Source: an uncultured Bacteroidales bacterium (GTDB lineage: Bacteria > Bacteroidota > Bacteroidia > Bacteroidales > UBA932). Taken from it: a stretch of 64,000 nt of DNA. Within the stretch, counting starts at the first letter, position 1. Every line of letters begins with the position of its first letter. The position numbers and the translations under genes are program-made. The notes below the pieces were generated by a model. It worked only from the letters and a program-made list of their open reading frames with translations. It had not been told where the DNA came from and did no database searches. The stretch is from NCBI GenBank assembly GCA_947167015.1, contig CAMVGM010000002.1, positions 52,420 to 116,419 of the forward strand, written 5' to 3'. Of this stretch, positions 16,607-25,326 are shown piece by piece.

Positions 16607-17346
16607 TACGGATCATCCCTGCCATCGACCTGATCGACGGCCGTTGCGTGCGCCTGACGCGCGGAGATTACTTGCAGAAAAAGGTCTATGACGGCTCCCC
16701 CGTCGACGTGGCGCGCAGCTACGCCGAGTGCGGCGTGGAGCGCATCCACCTGGTGGACCTGGACGGTGCCAAGAACGGTTCTCCCAGGAACCTCCGCACG
16801 CTCGAGGCCATCGCCTCGGCCGTGTCCTGTGAACTTGAATGGGGCGGCGGCCTCGCCGACGACGCGGCGCTGGAAGGCGCCTTCAACGCCGGCGCTACGC
16901 ACGCCATCATCGGCAGCGTCGCGGTCCGCCGGCCCGAGCAGTTCGAAGCCTGGCTCAAGCAATACGGCGCCCGGATGATCCTGGGAGCCGACGTACGGGA
17001 CGGCCGGATCGCCATCTCGGGCTGGCAGGACTCCTCCCCCCTGGGCATCGAGGACCTCGTGTCCCGATTCCTGCCCCTCGGCCTGAAGGAGTGCATCGTT
17101 ACGGAAATCTCCCGTGACGGGATGCTGCAAGGCCCCGCCGCGGCGCTCTACGTACGCCTGCAGCGGGAGTTCCCGGCGCTGAGCTTCACCGTAAGCGGCG
17201 GCATCTCCGGGATGGACGACATCCGGATGCTGGACGCGCTGAAACTCAAGAAAGTGATCGTGGGGAAGGCCCTCTACGAGAATCGCATCAGCTTAAATGA
17301 CATCGCCTTATGGTCTCAAAGCGCATCATCCCCTGCCTCGATGTAA
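16603..17346 (+). CDS. hisA: ProFAR isomerase
   Basis: A (beta/alpha)8 enzyme of 247 residues. It opens MIRIIPAIDLIDGRCVRLTRG with the catalytic Asp in the AIDL strand, followed by HLVDLDGA, the second catalytic Asp in EISRDGM, and phosphate loops SGGIS and VGKALYE. It isomerises ProFAR to PRFAR. The start is fixed by the ATGA overlap with hisH; the 3' end overlaps hisF by 37 nt. Confidence 0.95.
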   Translation: MIRIIPAIDLIDGRCVRLTRGDYLQKKVYDGSPVDVARSYAECGVERIHLVDLDGAKNGSPRNLRTLEAIASAVSCELEWGGGLADDAALEGAFNAGATHAIIGSVAVRRPEQFEAWLKQYGARMILGADVRDGRIAISGWQDSSPLGIEDLVSRFLPLGLKECIVTEISRDGMLQGPAAALYVRLQREFPALSFTVSGGISGMDDIRMLDALKLKKVIVGKALYENRISLNDIALWSQSASSPASM

Positions 17347-18065
17347 AGGACGGGCAGGTCGTCAAGGGCATCAATTTCGAGGGGCTCCGGGAAGTCGGGG
17401 ATGCCGTCGGAATGGGCGTGCAGTACGCCCGCGACGGCGCCGACGAACTGGTTTACCTGGACATCAGCGCCACCCAGGAGGGGCGCCGCACCTTCGCCGC
17501 GCTGGTGGAGCGCATCGCCCTCGGGATCGACATTCCCTTCACCGTGGGCGGCGGGATCGGCAGCGTGGAAGACGCCGCACGGCTGCTCGACGCCGGGGCC
17601 GACAAGATTTCGGTAAACAGCGCCGCCATCAAGGACCCCGCCCTGATCGGGCGCATCGCGGCCAAATACGGAAGCCAGTTCGTCGTGGTGGCCATCGACG
17701 CCAAGTGCATCGACGGCCGCTGGACCTGCACCACGCACGGGGGCAAGCGCCTGACGGACGTGGAGCTGTTCTCCTGGGCCTGGGAGGCGCAGGAACGCGG
17801 CGCCGGCGAGATCCTCTTCACGTCGATGGACCACGACGGCACCTGCGCGGGCTATGCCGACGCGGTGTATGCGCGCCTGGCGGAAGAACTGTCTATCCCG
17901 GTCATCGCCTCGGGCGGGGCCGGCAGCATCGAGGACATCCGCCGCGTGCTGACCGAGGGACGGGCCGACGCCGCCCTCGCCGCCAGCATCTTCCATTACG
18001 GGCAGATCCCCATCCCCACCCTCAAACAGGCGCTCCGCGCCTCAGGAATAAACGTAAGAATATGA
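17310..18065 (+). CDS. hisF: Imidazole glycerol phosphate synthase, cyclase subunit
   Basis: The 251-residue (beta/alpha)8 paralogue of HisA starts MVSKRIIPCLDVKDGQVVKG, with the catalytic Asp in CLDV. It has GADKISVNSAA, the second catalytic region FTSMDHDGT and IASGGAGS. It uses HisH-derived ammonia to form IGP and AICAR. It overlaps hisA and hisIE. Confidence 0.96.
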   Translation: MVSKRIIPCLDVKDGQVVKGINFEGLREVGDAVGMGVQYARDGADELVYLDISATQEGRRTFAALVERIALGIDIPFTVGGGIGSVEDAARLLDAGADKISVNSAAIKDPALIGRIAAKYGSQFVVVAIDAKCIDGRWTCTTHGGKRLTDVELFSWAWEAQERGAGEILFTSMDHDGTCAGYADAVYARLAEELSIPVIASGGAGSIEDIRRVLTEGRADAALAASIFHYGQIPIPTLKQALRASGINVRI

Positions 18066-18661
18066 AATTCAGTGATTTCAAATTAGACAAGACCGGCGAC
18101 GGCCTGCTCCCGGTCATCATCCAGGACGCCACCACCCTGAAGGTGCTGATGCTGGGCTATATGAACGAGGCGGCTTTCGAGAAGACCGCCGAAACCGGCC
18201 TCGTGACCTTCTGGTCCCGCAGCCGACAGGAGCTCTGGACCAAGGGCGAGACCAGCGGCAACTTCCTTCACGTGGTGGAGATGTGGGCCGACTGTGACGC
18301 CGACACCCTGCTCATCCAGGCCCGGCCCGACGGGCCCACCTGCCACCGCGGCACCGCCGCCTGCTTCGACACCCCGGAGGACGAGGGTTTCATCCGCACC
18401 CTGCAGGCCGTCGTTGCCGACCGCCACGCCAAGATGCCGGAGGGATCCTACACGACCAAACTGTTCATCAAAGGCCCCAAGGTCATCGGCAAGAAAGTCG
18501 GCGAAGAAGCCGTCGAAGCCGTCATCGAGGCCGTGGACGGCAACCGGGACCGCTTCGTCTATGAAGCCTCCGACCTCATCTACCACCTGCTGGTCCTGCT
18601 GGAACAGCAAGGCGTCACCCTCTCCGATCTTGAACACGAACTGGCCCTGCGCCACAGATAA
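18062..18661 (+). CDS. hisIE: Bifunctional phosphoribosyl-AMP cyclohydrolase / phosphoribosyl-ATP pyrophosphatase
   Basis: The N-terminal HisI domain (about 1-105) shows LMLGYMNEAAFEKT, the zinc ligands of WADCDADTLL and GPTCHRGTAACF. The C-terminal HisE domain (about 112-199) shows KVGEEAVEAVIEA and EASDLIYHLLVLL, the MazG-like acidic helices. It performs steps two and three. With this gene the pathway set is complete within one transcript. Confidence 0.96.
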   Translation: MKFSDFKLDKTGDGLLPVIIQDATTLKVLMLGYMNEAAFEKTAETGLVTFWSRSRQELWTKGETSGNFLHVVEMWADCDADTLLIQARPDGPTCHRGTAACFDTPEDEGFIRTLQAVVADRHAKMPEGSYTTKLFIKGPKVIGKKVGEEAVEAVIEAVDGNRDRFVYEASDLIYHLLVLLEQQGVTLSDLEHELALRHR

Positions 18662-18672
18662 ACCGCCGAAAA

Positions 18673-19326
18673 ATGGAAGGAAAAGACAAAGCACAAGAGC
18701 TGATGGAGATCTGGCTCGAAGAGAGCTCCACCGATTACAAAAGCCTGATGGCCTACTACGAATGCGCCATCATGGAGGTAGAGACCAAATTCAAGGTCCT
18801 CTCCAAGAACTTCTCGCTGGGCGACGACTGCAACCCGATCGAGAGCATCCAGTCCCGCCTCAAATCCTCACGGAGCATCCTCAAGAAGATGCAGAAGAAA
18901 GGCCTCCCGCTCACGGTCGAAGCCATCGAACAGAACCTCCACGACATCGCCGGCGTACGCGTGATCTGCTCCACCGTCTCGGACATCTACACCCTGGCGG
19001 ACGCCTTCATCGGGCAGGACGACGTGTTCCTCGTCGAGCGCAAGGACTACATCGCCGAGCCCAAGGAGAACGGCTACCGCAGCCTGCACTTGATCATCAG
19101 CACCCCGATCTTCCTCGCCAACAACAAGCGGATGATGGAGGTCGAAGTCCAGATGCGCACCCTCTCGATGGACACCTGGGCCAGCCTGGAGCACAAATTC
19201 CGCTACAAGAAGGAGAGCAACCCCTACATCAACGAGATTGCCGAAGAACTCCGCCGCTGCGCCGACGCCTGCGCTGAAATCGACCGCCGCATGCAGCACG
19301 TCCACGACCTCCGCAACGCCGGGTGA
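18673..19326 (+). CDS. Small alarmone synthetase (RelQ/YjbM-like GTP pyrophosphokinase)
   Basis: A single RelA/SpoT synthetase domain of 217 residues without HD, TGS or ACT domains. The nucleotide-binding and catalytic blocks look intact: DIAGVRVICS, ERKDYI, PKENGYRSLHL and VEVQMRTLSMDTWASLEHK. It should transfer pyrophosphate from ATP to GDP or GTP. The gene starts only 11 nt after hisIE with no terminator or promoter between, so it probably sits in the attenuated histidine transcript. The alternative is an inactive or different-nucleotide variant, which the conserved motifs argue against. Confidence 0.85.
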   Translation: MEGKDKAQELMEIWLEESSTDYKSLMAYYECAIMEVETKFKVLSKNFSLGDDCNPIESIQSRLKSSRSILKKMQKKGLPLTVEAIEQNLHDIAGVRVICSTVSDIYTLADAFIGQDDVFLVERKDYIAEPKENGYRSLHLIISTPIFLANNKRMMEVEVQMRTLSMDTWASLEHKFRYKKESNPYINEIAEELRRCADACAEIDRRMQHVHDLRNAG

Positions 19327-19351
19327 CGCTTCCCGCCGACAGGCGGAATTG

Positions 19352-19383
19352 TTTGCAAAGATGGCACAAATACGCTATCTTTG
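19352..19383 (+). promoter_or_regulatory. Promoter of the thiamine uptake operon
   Basis: TTTG at 19352-19355, 20 nt, TATCTTTG at 19376-19383. Transcription would start near 19389, just before the TPP riboswitch. Confidence 0.7.
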
Positions 19384-19403
19384 CGGATGGTTTGCAGATT
19401 GCA

Positions 19404-19490
19404 GACCAAGGGGTGCTGAGGCCCGATGCGGGCCGAGGCTGAGATGATACCCTCATACCTGATCGGGGTAATGCCCGCGTAGGAAACCGT
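19404..19490 (+). ncRNA. TPP riboswitch (THI element)
   Basis: The conserved aptamer blocks appear in order: AAGGGGTGC, GGCTGAGAT, ATACCC, ACCTGATC and GGTAATGCCCGCGTAGGAA. A GC-rich variable arm (GGCCCGATGCGGGCC) sits between the first two blocks. Downstream, a CCCCCTT segment (about 19501-19508) could pair with AAGGGG of the aptamer, offering a switching platform; no clear T-tailed terminator is seen, so control may be on translation of the TonB receptor at 19542. Confidence 0.92.
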
Positions 19491-19541
19491 TATCTTCCCA
19501 TCCCCCTTATTGTATAATTAATTTACAATTAAGGATTTACT

Positions 19542-21929
19542 ATGCACAGACTTTTGTTGTACGCCGTCTTGCCGGTCCTCGCGCTGGCAGGGTCCGGCGT
19601 CGTGCCCGTCGCCGCCCAGGCGCCGGATTCCCTGCAGGTCGAGCAGTTGCAGGAGGTCGTGATCGGCGCCGTGCGCGCCTCCAAGGACGCCCCTTACGCC
19701 GTGGCGAACATCGGCCGCCGCGAGCTGCAGGATTTCTCCGTCACCGGCATCGAACTGCCCATGCTCTTCGCCCGCACGCCGGGCATTCTCGCCTGGAGCG
19801 AGAACGGCGTGGGCACCGGAACCTCGTATATGCGCATCCGCGGCGCAGGCGGCTCCCGCATCAACGTCACCCTGGACGGCGTGCCGCTCAACTCGCCGGA
19901 GGACCAGACGGTCTTCTGGGCCAACATGAACTCCTACGGCGCCCTGATGGGCAGCGTACAGATCCAGCGCGGCGTGGGATCCTCCACTAATGGCGACGGC
20001 GCCTTCGGCGGCACCATCGCCTTGGGAAGCAGGGCTCCCTCGCTCGTCCCTTCCGCGGAGATGAACTTCTCCTACGGCAGCTGGAACACGATGAACCTGG
20101 GCGTGAACGCATCCTCGGGCCTCCTGTGGAACCATCTCGTGCTGGAAGGCGCCTACCACCAGACCTCCACCGACGGCTTCCTGCCCGGCACCGCCGGACG
20201 CTCCGGCAGCTGGTACGGCGGCCTGAGCTGGCTGGGACGCAGCTGGAAACTGTCCTACAAGATCCTCGGCAATTTCGAGAACACCGGCCAGGCCTGGAAC
20301 GGCGTCACCGCCGGCACGGACGACCTGTCCATCATGGACGGCACCTACGGCGAGCACAGCGGCATCAAGACCTACCGGGATCTGTGGAATGCCGGCGTGG
20401 GCCTGTACAACTCCCTCTACGAGCGGATGATCATCGATGACGGCAAGTACTCCTTCGAGCGCTATCGGATGAAGGATGGCTCCTACTGGCCCCGCACCAC
20501 CGACAATTTCTGGCAGACCCACCATATCCTCAACTTCTCCTGGGACATCAACGAGTTCTGGAAACTCTCCGTCTCGCCGCATTACACCCGCGGCTACGGC
20601 TACTACGAAGAGTTCCGCTACCAGAACAAACTGACCAAATACGGCATTCCCACCTTCACCGACCAGCAGGGCAACAAGGTGAAACGCAGTGACTTCGTCC
20701 GCCAGAAAGGCCTTACGCAGGACGCCTACGGCGCCGTCGCGAACCTGAGGTGGCGCAAGGGTTCCTGGGACGTCACGGGCGGCGCGAGCGTCCAGCAGTT
20801 CAAGGGTAACCATTTCGGGTATCTGACCTATGCGAACGAAGCCCTGGAGTGGTTCATGATGATCAACACCCCCGCATTCGACCAGCAGGGCAAGCTGCAT
20901 TACAAATACTACGACTCCGACGCCTCCAAGCTGGATGCCAGCGGCTTCGTGAAAGCCTCCTATGCCCTGAACGGCTCCTGGAGCATCTTCGGCGACGTGC
21001 AGTTCCGCCACGTGGCCTACCGGACGGACGGCTACAACGACAAGTACTACGTGGACGACGATGGCAATCCGCACAGGCACGAACTGGACGTGAACGAGAA
21101 GTACAACTTCCTGAACCCCAAGGCCGGCGTCAACTTCAGCCACGGCGGCCACCGGGCCTACGCTTCCTTCGCGATGGCGCACCGCGAACCGGAGCGCAAC
21201 AATTTCACCGACAACGGCAAGTATCCCTTCCCGCGCGCCGAGCGCCTGCTGGACTGGGAAGCAGGTTACGAATGGTCCCAGCCGGGCCTGCAGGTAGGCG
21301 TGAATCTCTATTACATGCGCTACCGGGACCAGCTGGTGCAGACCGGCGAACTAAGCGACATCGGCGAAGCGCTGACCACCAACATCGCGGACTCCTACCG
21401 CCTGGGTTGGGAGTCTTATGCGAGCTGGGACGTCACCCCCTGGCTGAACCTGTCGGGCAATTCCGCCCTCAGCCTGAACCGCCTGCTGGACTTTGACGAA
21501 TATGTGGAGGACTGGGACAACGGCACCCGGAAGATCCACTATGACAACGCCCCGCTCGCCTACTCCCCGGCCGTGATCCTGAACCGTTTCGTGACCGTGC
21601 ACTTCGGCGGCTTCCAGGCCGTCTGGCACACCAATTTCATCAGCCGGATGTTCCTGGACAACACCGGGAACAAGGACCGCTCCCTGCCCGGCTACAGCCT
21701 CACCGACCTGCGCCTGAGCTACACGCTGAAACCGCGCAAGGTCCTGCGGGAAGTGGTCTTCGGGGTGGACGCCAACAACCTTTTCTCCGCCCGCGTGGCG
21801 CAGAGCGGCTGGGTGTACAGCGCCGTCTGCGACAGCTACGGTCACCCGGAAGGGAACCGCTACTATCAGATCGGTTTCATCCCCGTGGCGCCGCTCACTG
21901 TGCTGGGCCACATTACTTTACGCTTCTAG
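19542..21929 (+). CDS. TonB-dependent outer-membrane receptor, probably for thiamine
   Basis: A signal peptide ending near VAAQA precedes a plug domain (about 35-150, with TPGILAWSENGVGTGTSYMRIRG and a GSRINVTLDGVPLN block) and a beta-barrel of about 630 residues ending HITLRF, an aromatic-terminated outer-membrane strand. There is no carboxypeptidase-like N-terminal extension and no SusD partner, which argues for a vitamin or siderophore receptor rather than a glycan system. The TPP riboswitch upstream and the PnuT-like gene 3 nt downstream make thiamine or a precursor the likely substrate. Confidence 0.87.
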   Translation: MHRLLLYAVLPVLALAGSGVVPVAAQAPDSLQVEQLQEVVIGAVRASKDAPYAVANIGRRELQDFSVTGIELPMLFARTPGILAWSENGVGTGTSYMRIRGAGGSRINVTLDGVPLNSPEDQTVFWANMNSYGALMGSVQIQRGVGSSTNGDGAFGGTIALGSRAPSLVPSAEMNFSYGSWNTMNLGVNASSGLLWNHLVLEGAYHQTSTDGFLPGTAGRSGSWYGGLSWLGRSWKLSYKILGNFENTGQAWNGVTAGTDDLSIMDGTYGEHSGIKTYRDLWNAGVGLYNSLYERMIIDDGKYSFERYRMKDGSYWPRTTDNFWQTHHILNFSWDINEFWKLSVSPHYTRGYGYYEEFRYQNKLTKYGIPTFTDQQGNKVKRSDFVRQKGLTQDAYGAVANLRWRKGSWDVTGGASVQQFKGNHFGYLTYANEALEWFMMINTPAFDQQGKLHYKYYDSDASKLDASGFVKASYALNGSWSIFGDVQFRHVAYRTDGYNDKYYVDDDGNPHRHELDVNEKYNFLNPKAGVNFSHGGHRAYASFAMAHREPERNNFTDNGKYPFPRAERLLDWEAGYEWSQPGLQVGVNLYYMRYRDQLVQTGELSDIGEALTTNIADSYRLGWESYASWDVTPWLNLSGNSALSLNRLLDFDEYVEDWDNGTRKIHYDNAPLAYSPAVILNRFVTVHFGGFQAVWHTNFISRMFLDNTGNKDRSLPGYSLTDLRLSYTLKPRKVLREVVFGVDANNLFSARVAQSGWVYSAVCDSYGHPEGNRYYQIGFIPVAPLTVLGHITLRF

Positions 21930-21932
21930 GAC

Positions 21933-22517
21933 ATGACTGCGCTGCGCTTCCTGGACATCCTCGGATTCGTCGTCGGGCTGATCTACCTCTGGCTGGAGTA
22001 CAAGGCCAGCATCTGGCTCTGGCTGGCCAGCGTCATCATGCCCGCCATCGACATGGTGCTGTACTACAAGGCCGGGCTGTACGCCGACTTCGGCATGGCC
22101 ATCTACTACTGCCTGGCGGGTGCATACGGCTATGCGGCCTGGAAATGGTTCAAGAAAGAGGGCTCGCAGCAGAAGACGGAGCGGCCCGTGACGCGCTACA
22201 AGAAAGCGCACATCCTGCCCTCCCTGCTGGCCCTCGGCCTGCTCTGGTTCGGCATCTGGTGGATCCTGACGCACTGGACGAACTCCACCGTTCCGGTGGC
22301 CGACGCGTTCACCACGGCCCTGAGCATCGTGGCCCTGTGGGCCCTGGCGCAGAAATACGCCGAACAGTGGCTGCTGTGGCTGGTGGTGGACGTCGTCTGC
22401 TGCATCCTGTACGTCCGCAAGGGCATTCCGTTCAAGGCCGCCATTTACGGCATCTACACCGTCGTCGCGGTCCTGGGCTACCGGAAATGGCTGAAGATGA
22501 TTCCCGCCGAGGCTTGA
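21933..22517 (+). CDS. pnuT: PnuC-family inner-membrane transporter, PnuT-like (thiamine)
   Basis: A 194-residue protein with seven hydrophobic segments and PnuC-family features: an early WLEYKASIWLW segment and the late LVVDVVCCILYVRKGI segment followed by IYTVVAVLGYRKW. PnuC proteins facilitate nicotinamide riboside uptake, whereas the PnuT branch carries thiamine. Assignment to PnuT rests on position in a TPP-riboswitch operon directly after a TonB receptor. A thiamine pyrophosphokinase often found beside such genes is not present here. Confidence 0.82.
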   Translation: MTALRFLDILGFVVGLIYLWLEYKASIWLWLASVIMPAIDMVLYYKAGLYADFGMAIYYCLAGAYGYAAWKWFKKEGSQQKTERPVTRYKKAHILPSLLALGLLWFGIWWILTHWTNSTVPVADAFTTALSIVALWALAQKYAEQWLLWLVVDVVCCILYVRKGIPFKAAIYGIYTVVAVLGYRKWLKMIPAEA

Positions 22518-22543
22518 CAGTTGCCGTTTTTTCCGTATTTTTG
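22514..22543 (+). promoter_or_regulatory. Promoter of the GH3 gene
   Basis: TTG at 22514-22516, 19 nt, TATTTTTG at 22536-22543. The predicted start (about 22549) coincides with the ATG at 22548, implying a leaderless or near-leaderless message. Confidence 0.55.
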
Positions 22544-22547
22544 GGAT

Positions 22548-23633
22548 ATGGAAACGGATCTCACCCTCGACCGGGAAATGGCCGCGCTGGGCTTGCGCGG
22601 ACAGGTCGGCCAATTGTTCATCGTCCGTCCGGAGGCGCTGGAGCCCGCCATCCGCTATGCGGAGGACTCGGAACTTCCGCCCTACCGGCTGCAGTCCGTC
22701 AGTGAAGGCATGCGCCGCCGCGCGGAGGAATATCCCGTGGGCGGCGTCCTGCTGTTCGGACACAACATTCTGGATGAGAAGCAGTTGGATCGCTTCACGA
22801 AGGACCTGCGCGCCCTGCCGGGAGCGCCTTTGCTCTGCATGGACGAAGAAGGCGGCCGCGTGTCCCGCATCGCCGGGAATCCGGCCTTCGACGTACCCGT
22901 CTATGAAAGCATGGCCGCCGTCGGCGCCTCCGGGAACCCGCAGCGGGCGTACGAGGCCGGTTTCAGCATCGGTACTTACCTGCACCGCTATGGCATCGAG
23001 GTCGATTTCGCGCCGGTCGCGGACGTCAACACCAATCCGGAAAACATCGTCATCGGATCCCGCGCCTTCAGCGACAAGCCCGCCGCGGCCGCCCCGATGG
23101 TCGCCGCTTTCGTGCGCGGCCTGTCCGCAGCCGGCGTCACCGGCTGCCTGAAGCATTTCCCCGGCCACGGGGACACCCGCACCGATACCCATTTCGGCTT
23201 CGCTTCCACCGGCAAGAACTGGGCGCAGATGCTTGACTGCGAGATGCTCAGCTTCCGGGCAGGCATCGCCGCAGGCGCCTCGCTCGTGATGGCCGCACAC
23301 ATCGCCGCGCCCGCTGTGACCGGAAACGACCTGCCCGCCACGATGTCCCCCGCCCTGCTGCAGGACAAACTGCGCGGCGAACTCGGATTCGAGGGACTCG
23401 TGGTCACCGACGCCCTGGAAATGCATGCCGTGTCCCGGCGTTTCAGCAACGCCGAGGCGGCCGTACGCGCATTTCTGGCCGGCGCCGACATCCTGCTCTG
23501 CCCGCAGAACCTGCAGGAAGCCTTCGAGGGCGTGCTGCGTGCCGTGGAGGACGGAAGCATCCCCCGCGGGCGCCTGGAATGCAGCGTCCGCCGCATCCTG
23601 GCCCTGAAGCGCAAGATACGCCCCCAAGCATAG
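22548..23633 (+). CDS. nagZ: Glycoside hydrolase family 3 beta-N-acetylhexosaminidase (NagZ-like)
   Basis: The 361-residue protein is a single GH3 TIM barrel without the second domain of beta-glucosidases. It has the NagZ signature KHFPGHGDTRTDTHFG, whose Asp-His pair acts as general acid/base, and VVTDALEMHA with the nucleophile Asp. No signal peptide is seen, which suits cytoplasmic cleavage of GlcNAc from anhydromuropeptides during peptidoglycan recycling. The start at 22548 is supported by the promoter immediately upstream; an ATG-less extension to 22521 would overlap that promoter. Confidence 0.88.
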   Translation: METDLTLDREMAALGLRGQVGQLFIVRPEALEPAIRYAEDSELPPYRLQSVSEGMRRRAEEYPVGGVLLFGHNILDEKQLDRFTKDLRALPGAPLLCMDEEGGRVSRIAGNPAFDVPVYESMAAVGASGNPQRAYEAGFSIGTYLHRYGIEVDFAPVADVNTNPENIVIGSRAFSDKPAAAAPMVAAFVRGLSAAGVTGCLKHFPGHGDTRTDTHFGFASTGKNWAQMLDCEMLSFRAGIAAGASLVMAAHIAAPAVTGNDLPATMSPALLQDKLRGELGFEGLVVTDALEMHAVSRRFSNAEAAVRAFLAGADILLCPQNLQEAFEGVLRAVEDGSIPRGRLECSVRRILALKRKIRPQA

Positions 23634-23634
23634 C

Positions 23635-23663
23635 TTGGATTCCGCCAAAAATCCGTATATTTG
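23635..23663 (+). promoter_or_regulatory. Promoter of the alarmone/Hdr operon
   Basis: TTG at 23635-23637, 18 nt, TATATTTG at 23656-23663. Transcription would begin near the ATG at 23670. It is the only clear promoter before the twelve tightly packed genes that follow. Confidence 0.55.
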
Positions 23664-23669
23664 TAAGTT

Positions 23670-24734
23670 ATGACTAATAACTACAAACTGGACGCCCACT
23701 GCGAAGCCATCCTCGAGGAATACCGTAGGCAACTGCCGCTCTTCCAGCAGCAGGAGAAAGCCGTGTGCGAGCGTATCCGGAACGTCTTCGACGAGGCGGG
23801 CCTGCTGGTCGCCAGCGTGGAGTCGCGCGTCAAAGCGGAGGCCTCCCTGGCCGGGAAGCTCGAACTCAAGGGCGGCAAGTACAAGTCGCTCGCCGACATC
23901 ACCGACATCGTCGGCGTCCGCGTCATCACCTTCTACGTCGATGACGTGGACAAGGTCGCCTCGGCCGTCGAACGCCTGTTCGAGGTGGACTGGGAGAATT
24001 CCGTGGACAAGCGGAAGTATTCCGAAATCGACAGTTTCGGCTATCAGTCACTGCATTATATCTGTCACCTGCCCGATACCCCCTATCGCTTCGAGATCCA
24101 GATGCGTACCGTGCTCCAGCACGCCTGGGCCAACATGAACCACGACACCGGCTACAAGTCCGGCGTGGAGATCCCGAAGCGCTACGTCCGCAACCTGAGC
24201 CGCCTGGCCGGCTTGCTCGAGCTGGTGGACGAGCAGTTCAGCCAGATCCGTTCGGAACTGACCGACTACCGCCGGCGCATCCGCAGCCTGGTGGCCTCCG
24301 GCAACCTGAACGAGGTGCCGATCGACGCCGACAGTTTCCGGAGTTTCCTGGAAATGGAGCCTTTCGGGCAGCTGAACCGCCGCATCGCCGCCATGAACCA
24401 GGCCGAGATCCAGGAGGTGTCGCTGATGCACTATCTCGCCGTTTTCCAGGCACTCGGATTCAAGACGCTCGGCGACATCGGCCGGCTCATCACCGACTAT
24501 GGGGAAGGCGCCTACCAGATCGCCTGCTACCAGATGGGCCTGACGGACCTGGACATCGTGTCCTCCACCGTCGGCCCGCAGAACCTGTGTTTCGCCTACA
24601 TTCTCAAGAACGGCGGCGGCAAGCCCGGCATCAAGCGAATGCTCGACACGCTGGGCGGCGAATCCGAAAGCAACGCCGCCATGGCCGCCTTCATCGTGGA
24701 GCAGGCGGGCGGAATCCCTTTCATGAACCAGTAA
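23670..24734 (+). CDS. RelA/SpoT-domain synthetase with C-terminal extension
   Basis: The RelA/SpoT nucleotidyltransferase domain spans about residues 35-200: DITDIVGVRVITFYVDDV, DSFGYQSLHYICHL, and FEIQMRTVLQHAWANMNHDTGYK. Synthetase motifs appear intact. Residues about 215-354 form an extension with no recognised domain. There is no HD hydrolase, TGS or ACT region, so it is not a long Rel enzyme. The next gene, 4 nt downstream, encodes a separate HD hydrolase. Options are (p)ppGpp synthesis with split hydrolysis, or a toxic small alarmone synthetase with its neutralising hydrolase. Confidence 0.78.
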   Translation: MTNNYKLDAHCEAILEEYRRQLPLFQQQEKAVCERIRNVFDEAGLLVASVESRVKAEASLAGKLELKGGKYKSLADITDIVGVRVITFYVDDVDKVASAVERLFEVDWENSVDKRKYSEIDSFGYQSLHYICHLPDTPYRFEIQMRTVLQHAWANMNHDTGYKSGVEIPKRYVRNLSRLAGLLELVDEQFSQIRSELTDYRRRIRSLVASGNLNEVPIDADSFRSFLEMEPFGQLNRRIAAMNQAEIQEVSLMHYLAVFQALGFKTLGDIGRLITDYGEGAYQIACYQMGLTDLDIVSSTVGPQNLCFAYILKNGGGKPGIKRMLDTLGGESESNAAMAAFIVEQAGGIPFMNQ

Positions 24735-24738
24735 GACC

Positions 24739-25326
24739 ATGGCGAACAACAAGTTGAATACAGAACTGCTCGACCGGGCGATCATCTTCGCCGTCCGGGC
24801 GCACGCCGGCACCGAAAGGCGCGGAAAGGGCTTCCCCTATATCGTGCACCCGATGGAGGCCGTAGAAATCGTCGCGACGATGACCCCGGACCAGGAACTG
24901 CTCGCCGCGGCGGCCCTGCACGACACCGTCGAGGACACCGACGTGACGGTGGAGCAGATCCGCGCTGAATTCGGCGACCGCATCGCCGATATCGTCGCCG
25001 CCGAGACCGACCGCCTGCAGGACGGCCAGAGCGAGACCGACACCTGGCGCGCCCGCAAGCTTGCCGGCATCGAGCGGCTCCGGGGCGCCTCCCGCGAAGT
25101 CAAGATCGTGGCGCTCGGCGACAAACTGTCCAACATGCGCGCCATCGCCCGGGACTACTCCCTCATCGGCGAGCGGCTCTGGGAACTCTTCCACGCCCCG
25201 GATCCCTCGGACCACGCCTGGCGCTACCACGCCCTGGCGGACGCCCTGCGCGAACTGTCCGACACCTTCGCCTTCCGCGAATTCGAATCTCTCGTCAACC
25301 AAGTCTTCGGAACAGCCCATGAATAA
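24739..25326 (+). CDS. HD-domain small alarmone hydrolase (MESH1/SpoT-hydrolase-like)
   Basis: The 195-residue protein has the SpoT-type HD metal ligands: His in YIVHPMEA (about 37), HD in AAALHDTVEDT (about 63), and Asp in ALGDKLSNMRAIARDY (about 127). The HDTVEDT and GDKLSNMR blocks are characteristic of Mn-dependent (p)ppGpp pyrophosphohydrolases rather than generic HD phosphatases. It lies in the same transcript as the synthetase 4 nt upstream and overlaps the APH-like gene by 8 nt, so it is likely to balance or neutralise the synthetase product. Confidence 0.82.
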   Translation: MANNKLNTELLDRAIIFAVRAHAGTERRGKGFPYIVHPMEAVEIVATMTPDQELLAAAALHDTVEDTDVTVEQIRAEFGDRIADIVAAETDRLQDGQSETDTWRARKLAGIERLRGASREVKIVALGDKLSNMRAIARDYSLIGERLWELFHAPDPSDHAWRYHALADALRELSDTFAFREFESLVNQVFGTAHE

